From JALZKA01 sp963715405 (GTDB lineage: Bacteria; Actinomycetota; Thermoleophilia; Solirubrobacterales; 70-9): 64,000 bases of DNA. Shown one piece after another: positions 1 to 7,605 of the stretch. The notes below the pieces were generated by a model. The model did not search any database, had not been told where the DNA came from, and saw nothing but the letters and a program-made list of their open reading frames with translations. The stretch spans positions 1,302,001 through 1,366,000 of the forward strand of contig OY970239.1 in NCBI GenBank assembly GCA_963715405.1, in the 5' to 3' direction. The position numbers and the translations under genes are program-made. Within the stretch, counting starts at the first letter, position 1; each line of letters starts with the position of its first letter.

Positions 1-1049
1 ACGGCGACGATGATCGGCACGTCGGCAGCGCGAGCGTGGTCGATCGCCTCGACCGTCTGGGGCATGACGCCGTCGTCGGCTGCCACCACTACGACCACGA
101 TGTCGGTGACGTCCGCGCCCCTTGCGCGCATGGCGGTGAACGCCGCGTGGCCCGGCGTGTCGATAAAGCTGATCGTCCTGCCGCCAGAGTGCACTTGATA
201 GGCGCCGATGTGCTGGGTTATCCCGCCGGCCTCGCCCGCGACGACCTCGGTCTCGCGGATCGCATCGAGGAGCGAGGTCTTTCCGTGGTCGACGTGGCCC
301 ATGATCGTCACGACCGGAGGCCTTTCTGCGAGTTCGTCGTCGGAATCCTCGAAGAGGATCTCCTCGGCCTCCTCTTCAGCGGCGCTCACCATCTCGACCT
401 TGCGGTCAAGCGCTTCGGCGACGACAGTCACGGTCTCGTCGGGCAGCGTCTGGGTGAGCGTCGCCATCTCGCCGAGCTTCATCAAGGTCTTGATGACCTC
501 GGCACTCGAGAGTCCAAGCGTCTCGGCGACCTCCTTGACGGTGGCGCCCGACGGGATCTTGATCGCGGGTGCTTCAACTTCTTCGACCGGTGCGGTGACC
601 GGCGGCTCCTCGAGCAATGGCCGGCGGCGGCGCCCACCGCGGCGACGCGGAGCGCGCTGAGGCGGCGGCGGGCCCATCGAGTCGCGCCGGGACGCTTGTG
701 AGTCGATCACTACGCGCCGGCGCTTTCCGGACGCTGCACCCCCCGCCGCGGCGGGGCCTCCATCGCCGACGGGCCGGACGGGCCGGACGGGGCGGTCCTT
801 GGCGGCGCCGTCGGCGGCGGGTGAAGGCGGGGATGCCGTCGCGGTCGCGGAGGCCTTCTCGGCGGGGGTGGAGGTGGCCTTGGCTTCCCCGCTTGCGCCG
901 GCGCCGCCAAGCGCCTTCGCGGCAACCTCTTCCTCCACGCTCGAAGCGGCCGCCTTTACCTCGACGCCGGCTTCTTGAAGCTTTGCGAGGACCTCCTTCG
1001 AGGTCAGCCCTCGCTCCTTGGCGATCTCATGAACCCGCTTCTTGGCCAT
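1..1049 (-). CDS. infB: Translation initiation factor IF-2, N-terminal part (3' end outside window)
   Basis: IF-2 is the GTPase that places initiator tRNA on the 30S subunit and drives subunit joining. Only the first 349 residues are inside the window; the gene runs off the left edge. It opens with an IF2_N module (KRVHEIAKERGLTSKEVL at residues 4-21). A long Ala/Pro/Arg-rich linker follows, then the G domain with G1 GHVDHGKTS near residue 250 and G3 DTPGHAAF near residue 297. The start is the ATG that shares one base with the nusA stop (TGATG), so translation is probably coupled to nusA. No ylxR gene lies between nusA and infB, although many bacteria have one there. The assignment is secure. 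Confidence 0.97.
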   Translation of the reverse strand, partial: MAKKRVHEIAKERGLTSKEVLAKLQEAGVEVKAAASSVEEEVAAKALGGAGASGEAKATSTPAEKASATATASPPSPAADGAAKDRPVRPVRPVGDGGPAAAGGAASGKRRRVVIDSQASRRDSMGPPPPQRAPRRRGGRRRRPLLEEPPVTAPVEEVEAPAIKIPSGATVKEVAETLGLSSAEVIKTLMKLGEMATLTQTLPDETVTVVAEALDRKVEMVSAAEEEAEEILFEDSDDELAERPPVVTIMGHVDHGKTSLLDAIRETEVVAGEAGGITQHIGAYQVHSGGRTISFIDTPGHAAFTAMRARGADVTDIVVVVVAADDGVMPQTVEAIDHARAADVPIIVA

Positions 1050-2827
1050 CAGGCGGGCGCTTGCTCCTCGGCGGGGCTCTCGGGGTCTGTGGGGTCAGAC
1101 CCCTCGCCGGCGTCTGCGGAATCCTCCGCCTCTGGCGTAGAGGGGTCAGACCCCGCCTCGGGTACTTCAGCTGCGGCTTCTTCGACAGCTTCTGTGGAAC
1201 CGGGGTCCTCCGCGATCTCAGCGGCCTCGGCGTCTTCGGGGTCAGACTCCGCTTCGGGTTCTTCGGCTGCTTCATCCTCGGGTGCTTCGGCTGCTTCTTC
1301 GACGGCCTCTTCGGAGCCCGGAGCCTCGGCGGTTTCGGCTCCCTCGGCAGGGGGCTCGACCTCGCCTGGGAGCGGCGATTCGTCGGCCGGCTCGGCCTCG
1401 TCGCCGCGAGCTTCGGCGCCGTCGGATTGGCCCGCGTCAACCTCGGTGTCATCGGAGAACGACGCCTCGGCCTTCGCGACGAGCGCTGCCACGTCGGCAT
1501 CGCTTGCGTCGGGATCGGCGAGCACCTGCACGTCTTCCTCGGCGAGGTCGGCAAGCACGGAAACCTTGTTCGTACCGAAGCGGGTCAGAGACTGATGCTG
1601 GGGCAAGCCGCAGTAGCGGGAGCCCTCGAGCGAAGCGTTCGGGCAGCGCCTGCCCGTCGAGGTGATCGCAGCACAGCGGCCGTCGTCGCTCTCGCCCTCC
1701 CCCTCGATATCGCCAGCGTCTTCCTGGGAGAAGTCGGTCTCCGATTTGATATCGACCTTCCAGCCCGTCAGCTTGGCGGCGAGGCGCGCATTCTGGCCCT
1801 CGCGCCCGATCGCGAGCGACAGCTGATCGTCGGGCACGATGACCGTCGCTTCTTTTGTTTCGTCATCGACGATGACCTCGCGCACGCGGGCGGGCGAGAG
1901 CGCCTTCGCGACGAACCGGGCGGGCTCGTCGTTGTGCGGGATGATGTCGATCTTCTCGCCGCGAAGCTCGGAGACAACCATGCGGACGCGTGAGCCGCGA
2001 GGGCCGACGCAGGCGCCGACGGGGTCGACACCGTCAGCGTGCGAGATGACCGCGATCTTCGAGCGAAAGCCGGGTTCGCGCGCAACGCCAACGATCTCAA
2101 CGAGGTCGTCGGCGATCTCCGGCACCTCCAGCTCGAAGAGCTCCTTGATCAGCTCGGGGCTGCGGCGGGAGACGACGATCGAAGGACCTTTGCCCTCAGC
2201 CGAGACATCCGTGATGACCGCCTTCACCCGCATGCCGTGGTCGTAGCGCTCGTTCCAGACCTGCTCTGAGCGGGGCAGGAGCGCCTCGACGCGCTCGCGG
2301 AGCTGGACCAGCGTGTAGCGGTTGTCGGACTGCTGGATGATTCCAGTCACGAGCTCGCCGACCCGGTCTTGGTACTCGTCGAACATGATCTGGCGCTCGG
2401 CCTCGCGGACCCGCTGGAGCATCACCTGCTTGAAGGTTTGCGCCGCGATGCGCCCGAGGTCGTCGGCGAAGTCGTGTGGGGTCACGTCGCGGGTCTGGAT
2501 CTGATCCTCGTACGGAGCGAGCAGCTCGGGGTCGAGCTCCGGCTCCTCGGGCTCGCGCATCTCGCCCGTCTCCGGATCGATCGTCGGCTCCTGCTGCTCG
2601 GCGGCCTGGGCCAGCAGCTTCTCCTCGAGCTCCGGCGGCAGGATCAGCTCGAAGACGCGGAAGTCCGCCGTGTCGTGGTCGATCTCCGCGCGGGCGTAGC
2701 GGGCCGAGTCAGGCTTCTTGCGGTAGGCAGAGAGAAGGGCGTCCTCGAGCGCGGACATGAGAACGTCGGATTCGATGCCCTTCTCGTCGGCCAGCTCCTT
2801 GATCGCGTCGATGACTTCCCGGCTCAC
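1049..2827 (-). CDS. nusA: Transcription termination/antitermination factor NusA with zinc-knuckle and acidic tail
   Basis: NusA binds RNA polymerase and nascent RNA and controls pausing, termination and antitermination. The 592 residues hold the N-terminal RNAP-binding domain, an S1 domain (GMRVKAVITDV) and two KH domains (GACVGPRGSRVRMV; LSLAIGREGQNARLAAKLTGW). After the KH domains the protein departs from the compact NusA plan. Around residues 385-412 there is a Cys/His motif, C-x9-C-x10-C-x4-H (CAAITSTGRRC ... YCGLPQH), then about 150 residues rich in Glu, Asp, Ala, Ser and Pro. The gene overlaps rimP by 4 bases upstream and infB by 1 base downstream. The identity is certain; the tail's function is unknown. 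Confidence 0.96.
   Translation of the reverse strand: MSREVIDAIKELADEKGIESDVLMSALEDALLSAYRKKPDSARYARAEIDHDTADFRVFELILPPELEEKLLAQAAEQQEPTIDPETGEMREPEEPELDPELLAPYEDQIQTRDVTPHDFADDLGRIAAQTFKQVMLQRVREAERQIMFDEYQDRVGELVTGIIQQSDNRYTLVQLRERVEALLPRSEQVWNERYDHGMRVKAVITDVSAEGKGPSIVVSRRSPELIKELFELEVPEIADDLVEIVGVAREPGFRSKIAVISHADGVDPVGACVGPRGSRVRMVVSELRGEKIDIIPHNDEPARFVAKALSPARVREVIVDDETKEATVIVPDDQLSLAIGREGQNARLAAKLTGWKVDIKSETDFSQEDAGDIEGEGESDDGRCAAITSTGRRCPNASLEGSRYCGLPQHQSLTRFGTNKVSVLADLAEEDVQVLADPDASDADVAALVAKAEASFSDDTEVDAGQSDGAEARGDEAEPADESPLPGEVEPPAEGAETAEAPGSEEAVEEAAEAPEDEAAEEPEAESDPEDAEAAEIAEDPGSTEAVEEAAAEVPEAGSDPSTPEAEDSADAGEGSDPTDPESPAEEQAPA
1091..1250. repeat. Three short odd-centre palindromes (GGGGTCAGACCCC type) in the nusA tail
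   Basis: The 13-base palindrome GGGGTCAGACCCC occurs at 1091-1103 and 1142-1154, and with one change (GGGGTCAGACTCC) at 1238-1250. All three lie in the acidic low-complexity end of nusA and encode the recurring residues Ser-Asp-Pro. The spacing is irregular (51 and 96 bases). They may be REP-like elements tolerated in a non-folded tail, or a chance result of repeated codons. Confidence 0.6.
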
Positions 2828-3267
2828 GCCTTACCTCCCATTCCGAAATCTCCGATGAGATTCGACCGCTCCACTCGGGCGAACGGGATGCGAACGGGGT
2901 TGCCTTCGCCCGCGACGGTGAGGCTCTCGTCATCCGCTTCGGCCAGCGTTCCCTTGAAGTTGCGCTGGCCCTCGATCGCCTCGCGCGTGCGGACGCGCAC
3001 CTTGCGCCCGAGAAAGCGGCGAAAGTGTTCGGGTTTCGTCAGCGGCCGGTCCTCGCCGGGAGATGAAACCTCGAGCGAAAAGCGCTCGTTGAGATAGCGA
3101 AGCTCGCCGGTGACCGCCTCGCACAGGGCTAGATCAACGCCGCCGGGACGGTCGATGAAGAGCCGGAGCGTGCCTGCGGCGGGACGCTCGAGCGCGATCA
3201 GCTCGACCTCGGGATTGAAGTCCCGCAGCCTTGTCTCGATCGTCTTAAGAAGCTCTCTCTCGCTCAT
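2824..3267 (-). CDS. rimP: Ribosome maturation factor RimP
   Basis: RimP helps assemble the 30S subunit. The protein has about 147 residues from the ATG start (MSERELLKTIETRL) and shows the family core: LRLFIDRPGGVDLALCEAVT, then LEVSSPGEDRPLTKPEHF, then a C-terminal SH3-like domain. An in-frame GTG at 3291 would add eight residues (MGPGPPFF) encoded by the terminator-like palindrome and is less likely. It is the first gene of rimP-nusA-infB and overlaps nusA by 4 bases. No clear Shine-Dalgarno sequence stands before the ATG because the T-run of the hairpin abuts it, which hints at leader-based control. Confidence 0.93.
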   Translation of the reverse strand: MSERELLKTIETRLRDFNPEVELIALERPAAGTLRLFIDRPGGVDLALCEAVTGELRYLNERFSLEVSSPGEDRPLTKPEHFRRFLGRKVRVRTREAIEGQRNFKGTLAEADDESLTVAGEGNPVRIPFARVERSNLIGDFGMGGKA

Positions 3268-3293
3268 AAAAAAAGGTGGGCCCGGGCCCACCT
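3268..3293 (-). terminator. Intrinsic terminator or attenuator directly before rimP
   Basis: Bases 3274-3293 form a perfect 20-base palindrome (aggtgggcccgggcccacct). On the minus strand it is followed at once by seven T residues (3268-3274) that end at the rimP ATG. This is a textbook intrinsic terminator for minus-strand transcription arriving from dtd. Its contact with the start codon also makes it a candidate attenuator or translational control hairpin for rimP-nusA-infB. There is no T-run on the plus strand. Confidence 0.85.
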
Positions 3294-3360
3294 CAAAAGG
3301 GTTCGGGTACGAATAGAACGAGGCGAGTATAGCCGCGAAATCGCGGCTCCGAGGCGTTGA

Positions 3361-3778
3361 TCAGGCCTCGAGGAGAAGCGTCACGGGCCCGTCGTTTACC
3401 AGCTCGACGGCCATCATCGCGCCGAAGGTGCCGCCCTTGGCACCGAGCCTCTTCAGAAAGCGCTCGTAAAGCGGCTCGGCGTCCACGGGCTTTGCGGCAG
3501 CGGCGTAGCTCGGCCGGTTTCCCTTCCGCGTGTCGCCGTAAAGGGTGAACTGGCTGACGCAAAGGACGTCCCGGTCGCCGAACTGGATCGTTCATCCGGC
3601 CCTCGGCATCGCTGAAGATCCTGAGCTTCTTGACCTTGTCGGCCAGGCGGTCTGCGTCCTCGGGCCCGTCGCCGTCGGCGACGCCCAGCAAAACGAGGAG
3701 CCCGGGGCCGATCGCCGACACCTCAGCGCCCTCGACCGTCACCCGCGCAGACGAGACGCGCTGAACCAGCGCGCGCAC
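3361..3778 (-). pseudogene. dtd: D-aminoacyl-tRNA deacylase, interrupted by a one-base frameshift
   Basis: Dtd hydrolyses D-amino acids mischarged onto tRNA. The first frame gives MRALVQRVSSARVTVEG through DAEGRMND. The reading then continues in another frame with the conserved SQFTLYGDTRKGNRPSY and ends AMMAVELVNDGPVTLLLEA with a stop at 3361-3363. Removing one C near 3579-3583 (GTTCGGC read as GTTGGC) restores MNDPVGDRDVLCVSQFTL, which fits the family. Both active-site regions (SQFTL and the NxGP-like NDGP) are intact. A sequencing or assembly error is therefore at least as likely as a true pseudogene. It lies 6 bases downstream of the TPR gene and before the rimP terminator. Confidence 0.85.
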
Positions 3779-3784
3779 CCGAAG

Positions 3785-4150
3785 CTACGCCACGCGCCGA
3801 GCGCGGTCGCGGTAGAGCCGGTAATCGGATCGCTGCGGCTGAAGGTTCGAGGCGAGTGCCAAGTGGTGGCGAGCCCGCTTGCTCTCGCCTGTCATGGAGA
3901 GAGCCCGGCCCAAGCAGAAGTGCGCGTAGTCGTTCACCGGCGCCGACTCGACGACCGCCTCGAACTCTCGGGCGGCTTCAGCGAACTGGCGGTTGCGGAA
4001 GTAGGCGCGACCCAGGGCTTCGCGCACCGAAGTCTTCTCCGGTGCGCGCCGTGCGGCTTCCGCCAGGGGGACCGTGGCCGCGGAGAACGAGCCGTCCTCG
4101 AGGAGCTCCATTCCTTTGCGGTAGAGCGTGTAGGTGCTGTCTTCGCTCAC
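3785..4150 (-). CDS. Small TPR-repeat protein
   Basis: This 121-residue protein is built almost entirely of tetratricopeptide helices: LYRKGMELLEDGSFSAATVP, then ALGRAYFRNRQFAEAAREFE, then FCLGRALSMTGESKRARHHL. Such repeats form a protein-binding superhelix. No catalytic motif, signal peptide or membrane segment is visible. It overlaps coaBC by 4 bases and is followed 6 bases later by dtd, so it is co-transcribed with both. The partner is unknown. Confidence 0.85.
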   Translation of the reverse strand: MSEDSTYTLYRKGMELLEDGSFSAATVPLAEAARRAPEKTSVREALGRAYFRNRQFAEAAREFEAVVESAPVNDYAHFCLGRALSMTGESKRARHHLALASNLQPQRSDYRLYRDRARRVA

Positions 4151-5391
4151 TGTTCGATTGTAGAAGTGGAGCGCAGCGAAACAACCTCGTCGAGGATCGC
4201 CTCGGCTACCTCGTCCTTCGTGCCCTCAGGTATGGCGCGCTCGCCGTTGTGAGTGACGATCGTGACCTCGTTTCGCTCCGAATCGAACCCGATCTCCGGA
4301 CGGGAGATGTCGTTGAAGACGATCGCGTCGAGGCCCTTCCTCTCGAGCTTGGAGCGGGCGCGATTGACTGCCCCGGCGCCATGCTCTGCGGCGAAGCCGA
4401 CCAGGGTTTGCTCGTCGCGCCGGTGCTTGGCAAGCGAGGCCACCACGTCCTCGGTCTCGGTGAGCTTGAGCTCCATCGCCACGGAGCCTTCGCGGGCAAG
4501 CTTGCCCTCCGCGCGCTCGGGCTTGAAGTCGGCGACGGCCGCCGCCATCAAAAGGACGTCGGCGCCTCGAAACGCCTCGCGCGTCGCGTCAGCTAGCTCG
4601 GCGGCGCTCTCGACCGGGACGACGTCAATCCGCGGCGAAACGGGCAGCGACACGTTTGCCGCGACGAGCGTGACCTCCGCGCCGCGCTTCGCGGCAGCCT
4701 CGGCAAGGGCAACTCCCATCCTGCCGCTCGAGCGGTTGCCGATGAAGCGAACCGAATCGATCGCCTCCCGGGTCCCCCCTGCGGTCACGAGGACTCGCAT
4801 GCCATCCCACGGGCCGGCGGGGCCAGGCAACGCCGCTTCGACCAGCGCGAGGAGCGCCTCGGGCTGGGGAAGCCGCCCCGCCCCATGCTCGCCGCGCGAG
4901 GCAAGCGGCCCCTCGTCGGGTTCGATCACCTGGACGCCGCGCTCTCTCAGAAGCTCGAGGTTTCTCTGGGTTGCCCCGTCGCGGTACATCCGGTCGTTCA
5001 TGGCGGGGGCGACGAGCCGGGGCGCCTCGCATGCGAGGAACGAGGTCGTAAGCATGGAGTCCGCCACGCCAGCCGCCAGCTTCGCGATCGTGTTGGCCGA
5101 AGCGGGAGCGACGAGGAGCGCGTCGCAGCCCTCGGCGAGCGCAAGGTGTCCGATCGGATCGTGATTGGGCGCGTCCTCGCCGGGCCAGCCGCCGCGCATC
5201 GGATCGCGATCCCATTCGGAGATCAGGACCGGAGCGCCTACGATCCCCTCGAAGGAGGCCGCTCCGACGAAGCGCGTAGCGGCGGGCGTCATCACCACAC
5301 GCACGGCATGGCCGGCCTTGGTCGCGAGCCGCGCGAGCTCAAGTGCCCGGTAAGCGGCGATGCCGCCGGTTACGCCAAGCAGGATCCGCAT
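4147..5391 (-). CDS. coaBC: Bifunctional phosphopantothenoylcysteine decarboxylase/synthetase
   Basis: CoaBC joins 4'-phosphopantothenate to cysteine (CTP-dependent) and decarboxylates the product in coenzyme A synthesis. The 414 residues show the N-terminal FMN-dependent CoaC half (GVTGGIAAYRALEL; VAPASANTIAKLAAG; VAPAMNDRMY with the PxMN motif). The C-terminal CoaB half follows (VLVTAGGTREAIDSVRFIGN; AAAVADFKP; NDISRPEIGFDSERNEVTIV). Length is normal. It sits 36 bases after rpoZ in the gmk-rpoZ-coaBC order common in Actinobacteria. Confidence 0.96.
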   Translation of the reverse strand: MRILLGVTGGIAAYRALELARLATKAGHAVRVVMTPAATRFVGAASFEGIVGAPVLISEWDRDPMRGGWPGEDAPNHDPIGHLALAEGCDALLVAPASANTIAKLAAGVADSMLTTSFLACEAPRLVAPAMNDRMYRDGATQRNLELLRERGVQVIEPDEGPLASRGEHGAGRLPQPEALLALVEAALPGPAGPWDGMRVLVTAGGTREAIDSVRFIGNRSSGRMGVALAEAAAKRGAEVTLVAANVSLPVSPRIDVVPVESAAELADATREAFRGADVLLMAAAVADFKPERAEGKLAREGSVAMELKLTETEDVVASLAKHRRDEQTLVGFAAEHGAGAVNRARSKLERKGLDAIVFNDISRPEIGFDSERNEVTIVTHNGERAIPEGTKDEVAEAILDEVVSLRSTSTIEQ

Positions 5392-5427
5392 GCTGAAATG
5401 GTGCCAGCCCGCTGGGGGCGGCGCCGT

Positions 5428-5658
5428 CTAGCTCTTGTACTCGTAATTGATCTTGCCGCTGGCGAGTTCTTCCAGGGCGATCGTCAGGTAGTTGCCGGAG
5501 CGCGTTTCGACCATCGGAGGCGTGTACTCCTCGTAGGACCCCTCGCCCAGAGCGCGGTAGTAGCTGTTGAGCTGGCGCGCGCGCTTGGCTGCCACCAGAA
5601 CGGCGGCGTAATGCGAATCGGTGCGCGCGAGCAGGTTTTCGACTCTTGGCTTAACCAT
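5428..5658 (-). CDS. rpoZ: RNA polymerase omega subunit
   Basis: Omega helps fold and keep the beta' subunit in RNA polymerase. The 76-residue sequence begins MVKPRVENLLARTDSHYAAV and carries the family core VAAKRARQLNSYY and LTIALEELASGKI. Position between gmk and coaBC supports the call. The spacing to gmk is 32 bases. Confidence 0.95.
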   Translation of the reverse strand: MVKPRVENLLARTDSHYAAVLVAAKRARQLNSYYRALGEGSYEEYTPPMVETRSGNYLTIALEELASGKINYEYKS

Positions 5659-5690
5659 TGTGCGAGAGGATACCTGCCCTCTCGCAGGGC

Positions 5691-6254
5691 TCAGGGGCCC
5701 ATCTCCCCGCGCACGATCGCTTCCAGCTCCGCCGCAGCGTCTTCGAGGCTCTCGTTTACGACCACGTGCTTGAATTCCTGCTGGGCCTCGAGCTCTTGCT
5801 TCGCGGTCTCAAGCCGGCGCTCGATCGCCTCCGATGTATCGGTTCCGCGCCCGGCGAGACGCTCGCGCAAGACGGCGGGGTCCGGCGGCGCGATGAAGAT
5901 GAGCACGGCTTCCTCTCCCATCGCGGCCCGGACCTGGCGGGCGCCCTGGACCTCGATCTCGAGCACCACTGACGACCCGGCATCGAGCGTCCGCTCGATC
6001 TCCGAGCGAAGCGTCCCGTAGCGATTGCCGGAGAACGTCGCGTGCTCGAGGAAGTCGCCGGCCTCTGCCCGCTCCGCGAAATCGCTCGCTGAGAGGAAGT
6101 GGTAATCCACCCCACCCTCCTCCCCCTCTCGCGGATCGCGGGTCGTCGCCGACACCGATAGCTCGAGTCCAGGCACCCGCTCGCGGAGGTCACGGATCAG
6201 CGTGCCCTTGCCGACGCCTGAAGGTCCGGTGATCACGAAGACGCGCGGAGTCAT
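5691..6254 (-). CDS. gmk: Guanylate kinase
   Basis: Guanylate kinase phosphorylates GMP to GDP. The 187 residues show the P-loop ITGPSGVGKGTLIRDL at the N-terminus, the GMP-binding stretch SVSATTRDPREGEEGGVDYHF, LEHATFSGNRYGT, and the lid/adenine region LIFIAPPDPAVLRERLAGRG. Start codon ATG. The neighbours mihF and rpoZ match the actinobacterial gene order. Confidence 0.96.
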   Translation of the reverse strand: MTPRVFVITGPSGVGKGTLIRDLRERVPGLELSVSATTRDPREGEEGGVDYHFLSASDFAERAEAGDFLEHATFSGNRYGTLRSEIERTLDAGSSVVLEIEVQGARQVRAAMGEEAVLIFIAPPDPAVLRERLAGRGTDTSEAIERRLETAKQELEAQQEFKHVVVNESLEDAAAELEAIVRGEMGP

Positions 6255-6303
6255 TAATCAATCAAACCCCGCAGACCGGACATCTGCCCCCTAGGGCGCG
6301 CGG

Positions 6304-6639
6304 CTACCTCCGCAGCATTTGGACGAGCTCTGCTCGCTGGCGCTGCGAGAGCCCGCCGATCGTCTTCGACGGAGAGATCCGGCACTGGCCGAGGATCTTG
6401 TTCGCCTTGACGCGACCGTACTTCGGGACGGCAAGGATCATGTCGAAGACCTTCGCCGTCATCACCCACTCGGGCGGGTCCAGGAGCAGGCCGTCGACCT
6501 GCGTCTTTCCGGCTTTGAGGTCTCGCTTGAGCTGAGCGCGGCGAGTACGAATGTCGTTCGCTCGCCGGAGTGCCTTCATCCGCTGATCGTGGGTCCTTTC
6601 AGGGACCGGAGCGGCGGTGTCGGCGGGATTGAGGGCCAT
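6304..6639 (-). CDS. mihF: Actinobacterial integration host factor
   Basis: mIHF is a nucleoid-associated DNA-binding protein first described in mycobacteria and unrelated to the proteobacterial IHF fold. The 111 residues contain the family core: HDQRMKALRRANDIRTRRAQ, LKRDLKAGKTQVDGLL, VMTAKVFDMILAVPKYGRVK and the helix-turn-helix-like ANKILGQCRISPSKTIGGLS. It lies 49 bases upstream of gmk and 66 bases downstream of pyrD. A separate promoter in the 66-base gap is possible but not evident. Confidence 0.93.
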   Translation of the reverse strand: MALNPADTAAPVPERTHDQRMKALRRANDIRTRRAQLKRDLKAGKTQVDGLLLDPPEWVMTAKVFDMILAVPKYGRVKANKILGQCRISPSKTIGGLSQRQRAELVQMLRR

Positions 6640-6705
6640 GCGAGGCGGCGACTATAGCGCGGCTTCGGGCACGAGGCAAAGCAAATCGGCGTTAACCGGG
6701 CAAAT

Positions 6706-7605
6706 TCAATTCGACCTCAGGTTGAGGTCAAGGCTCGACGCCTCGCCGCGCAGGTCCCTAAGCCCGTTTCTGATCCTGATTCCCGCTGCTGGATCGCGAA
6801 AATTCGCCGTTCCCACCGCCACCAGGTCGGCGCCGCATGCGATGAACTCGGCAGCGTCTCGGGGACCCTCGATGCCCCCCATTCCGATCACGGAGATGGA
6901 AACCTCGGCGGCGACTCGGCGCACCTGGTCGAGCGCGACCGGGCGAACCGCAGGGCCTGAAAGACCGCCGCTTCCGGCGCCGAGCCACGCTTCGCTCGAA
7001 CCTGGCACGACCGCGCTGGCCCGAAGCGTGTTGATGAGGGAGACCCCGTCGGCTCCTCCCTCTTCTGCGGCGGCCCCGACGGACGCAGGATCCGCCGTAT
7101 TTGGTGTGAGCTTCACGATGAGAGGCTTTTCCGTTCGCTCGCGAAGGGCCGAGACGAGTGCGAGAGTCTCGGTCGGCTGCTCCCCCACGATGAGACCCGA
7201 CTTCACGTTGGGACACGAGACATTGAGCTCGATGGCATCCACCTCATCGCGCTCCGAGACCCCATCGAGGAGTCGCTCGAAGCCGCCGCGGTCGGTCGCC
7301 ATCACCGACACCACGAGTGGCACGGGAAGCTTTGCGAGCTCGGGCAAGTCGTGTGCCAAGAAGCCATCGAGCCCCTTGTTCGGCAGCCCGATCGAGTTGA
7401 TCATCCCGCTCGGCGTCTCATACAGCCGAGGGGGCGGGTTGCCCGCCCGAGGCTCCGGCGTGATCGTTTTGGAGACGAAGGCCGAGAACGGGAAGTCCTC
7501 GAACAGCGCGTCGCCGAAAGCCCGGTGCGCTGCGATGGCGTCGAAGGTTCCCGAGCCATTCAACACGGGATGCTCGAGCTCGAGGGCGCCGATCGCGTAA
7601 CTCAT
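6706..7605 (-). CDS. pyrD: Dihydroorotate dehydrogenase, class 1B catalytic subunit
   Basis: PyrD oxidises dihydroorotate to orotate with FMN in pyrimidine synthesis. The 299 residues form a TIM barrel with NGSGTFDAI, the substrate loop SGMINSIGLPNKGLD, the catalytic-cysteine motif ELNVSCPNVKSG, VKLTPNT and the FMN-phosphate region VIGMGGIEGPRDAAEFIACG. A catalytic Cys rather than Ser, plus the adjacent pyrK, makes this the NAD-linked class 1B type. Mycobacteria and streptomycetes instead use a membrane-bound class 2 enzyme. It directly follows pyrK. Confidence 0.95.
   Translation of the reverse strand: MSYAIGALELEHPVLNGSGTFDAIAAHRAFGDALFEDFPFSAFVSKTITPEPRAGNPPPRLYETPSGMINSIGLPNKGLDGFLAHDLPELAKLPVPLVVSVMATDRGGFERLLDGVSERDEVDAIELNVSCPNVKSGLIVGEQPTETLALVSALRERTEKPLIVKLTPNTADPASVGAAAEEGGADGVSLINTLRASAVVPGSSEAWLGAGSGGLSGPAVRPVALDQVRRVAAEVSISVIGMGGIEGPRDAAEFIACGADLVAVGTANFRDPAAGIRIRNGLRDLRGEASSLDLNLRSN

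Noticed and set aside
617..1993. Long open frame antisense to nusA/infB
   Set aside because: Arg/Gly/Pro-rich composition typical of an antisense shadow in high-GC DNA; the minus-strand frames encode unmistakable NusA and IF-2.
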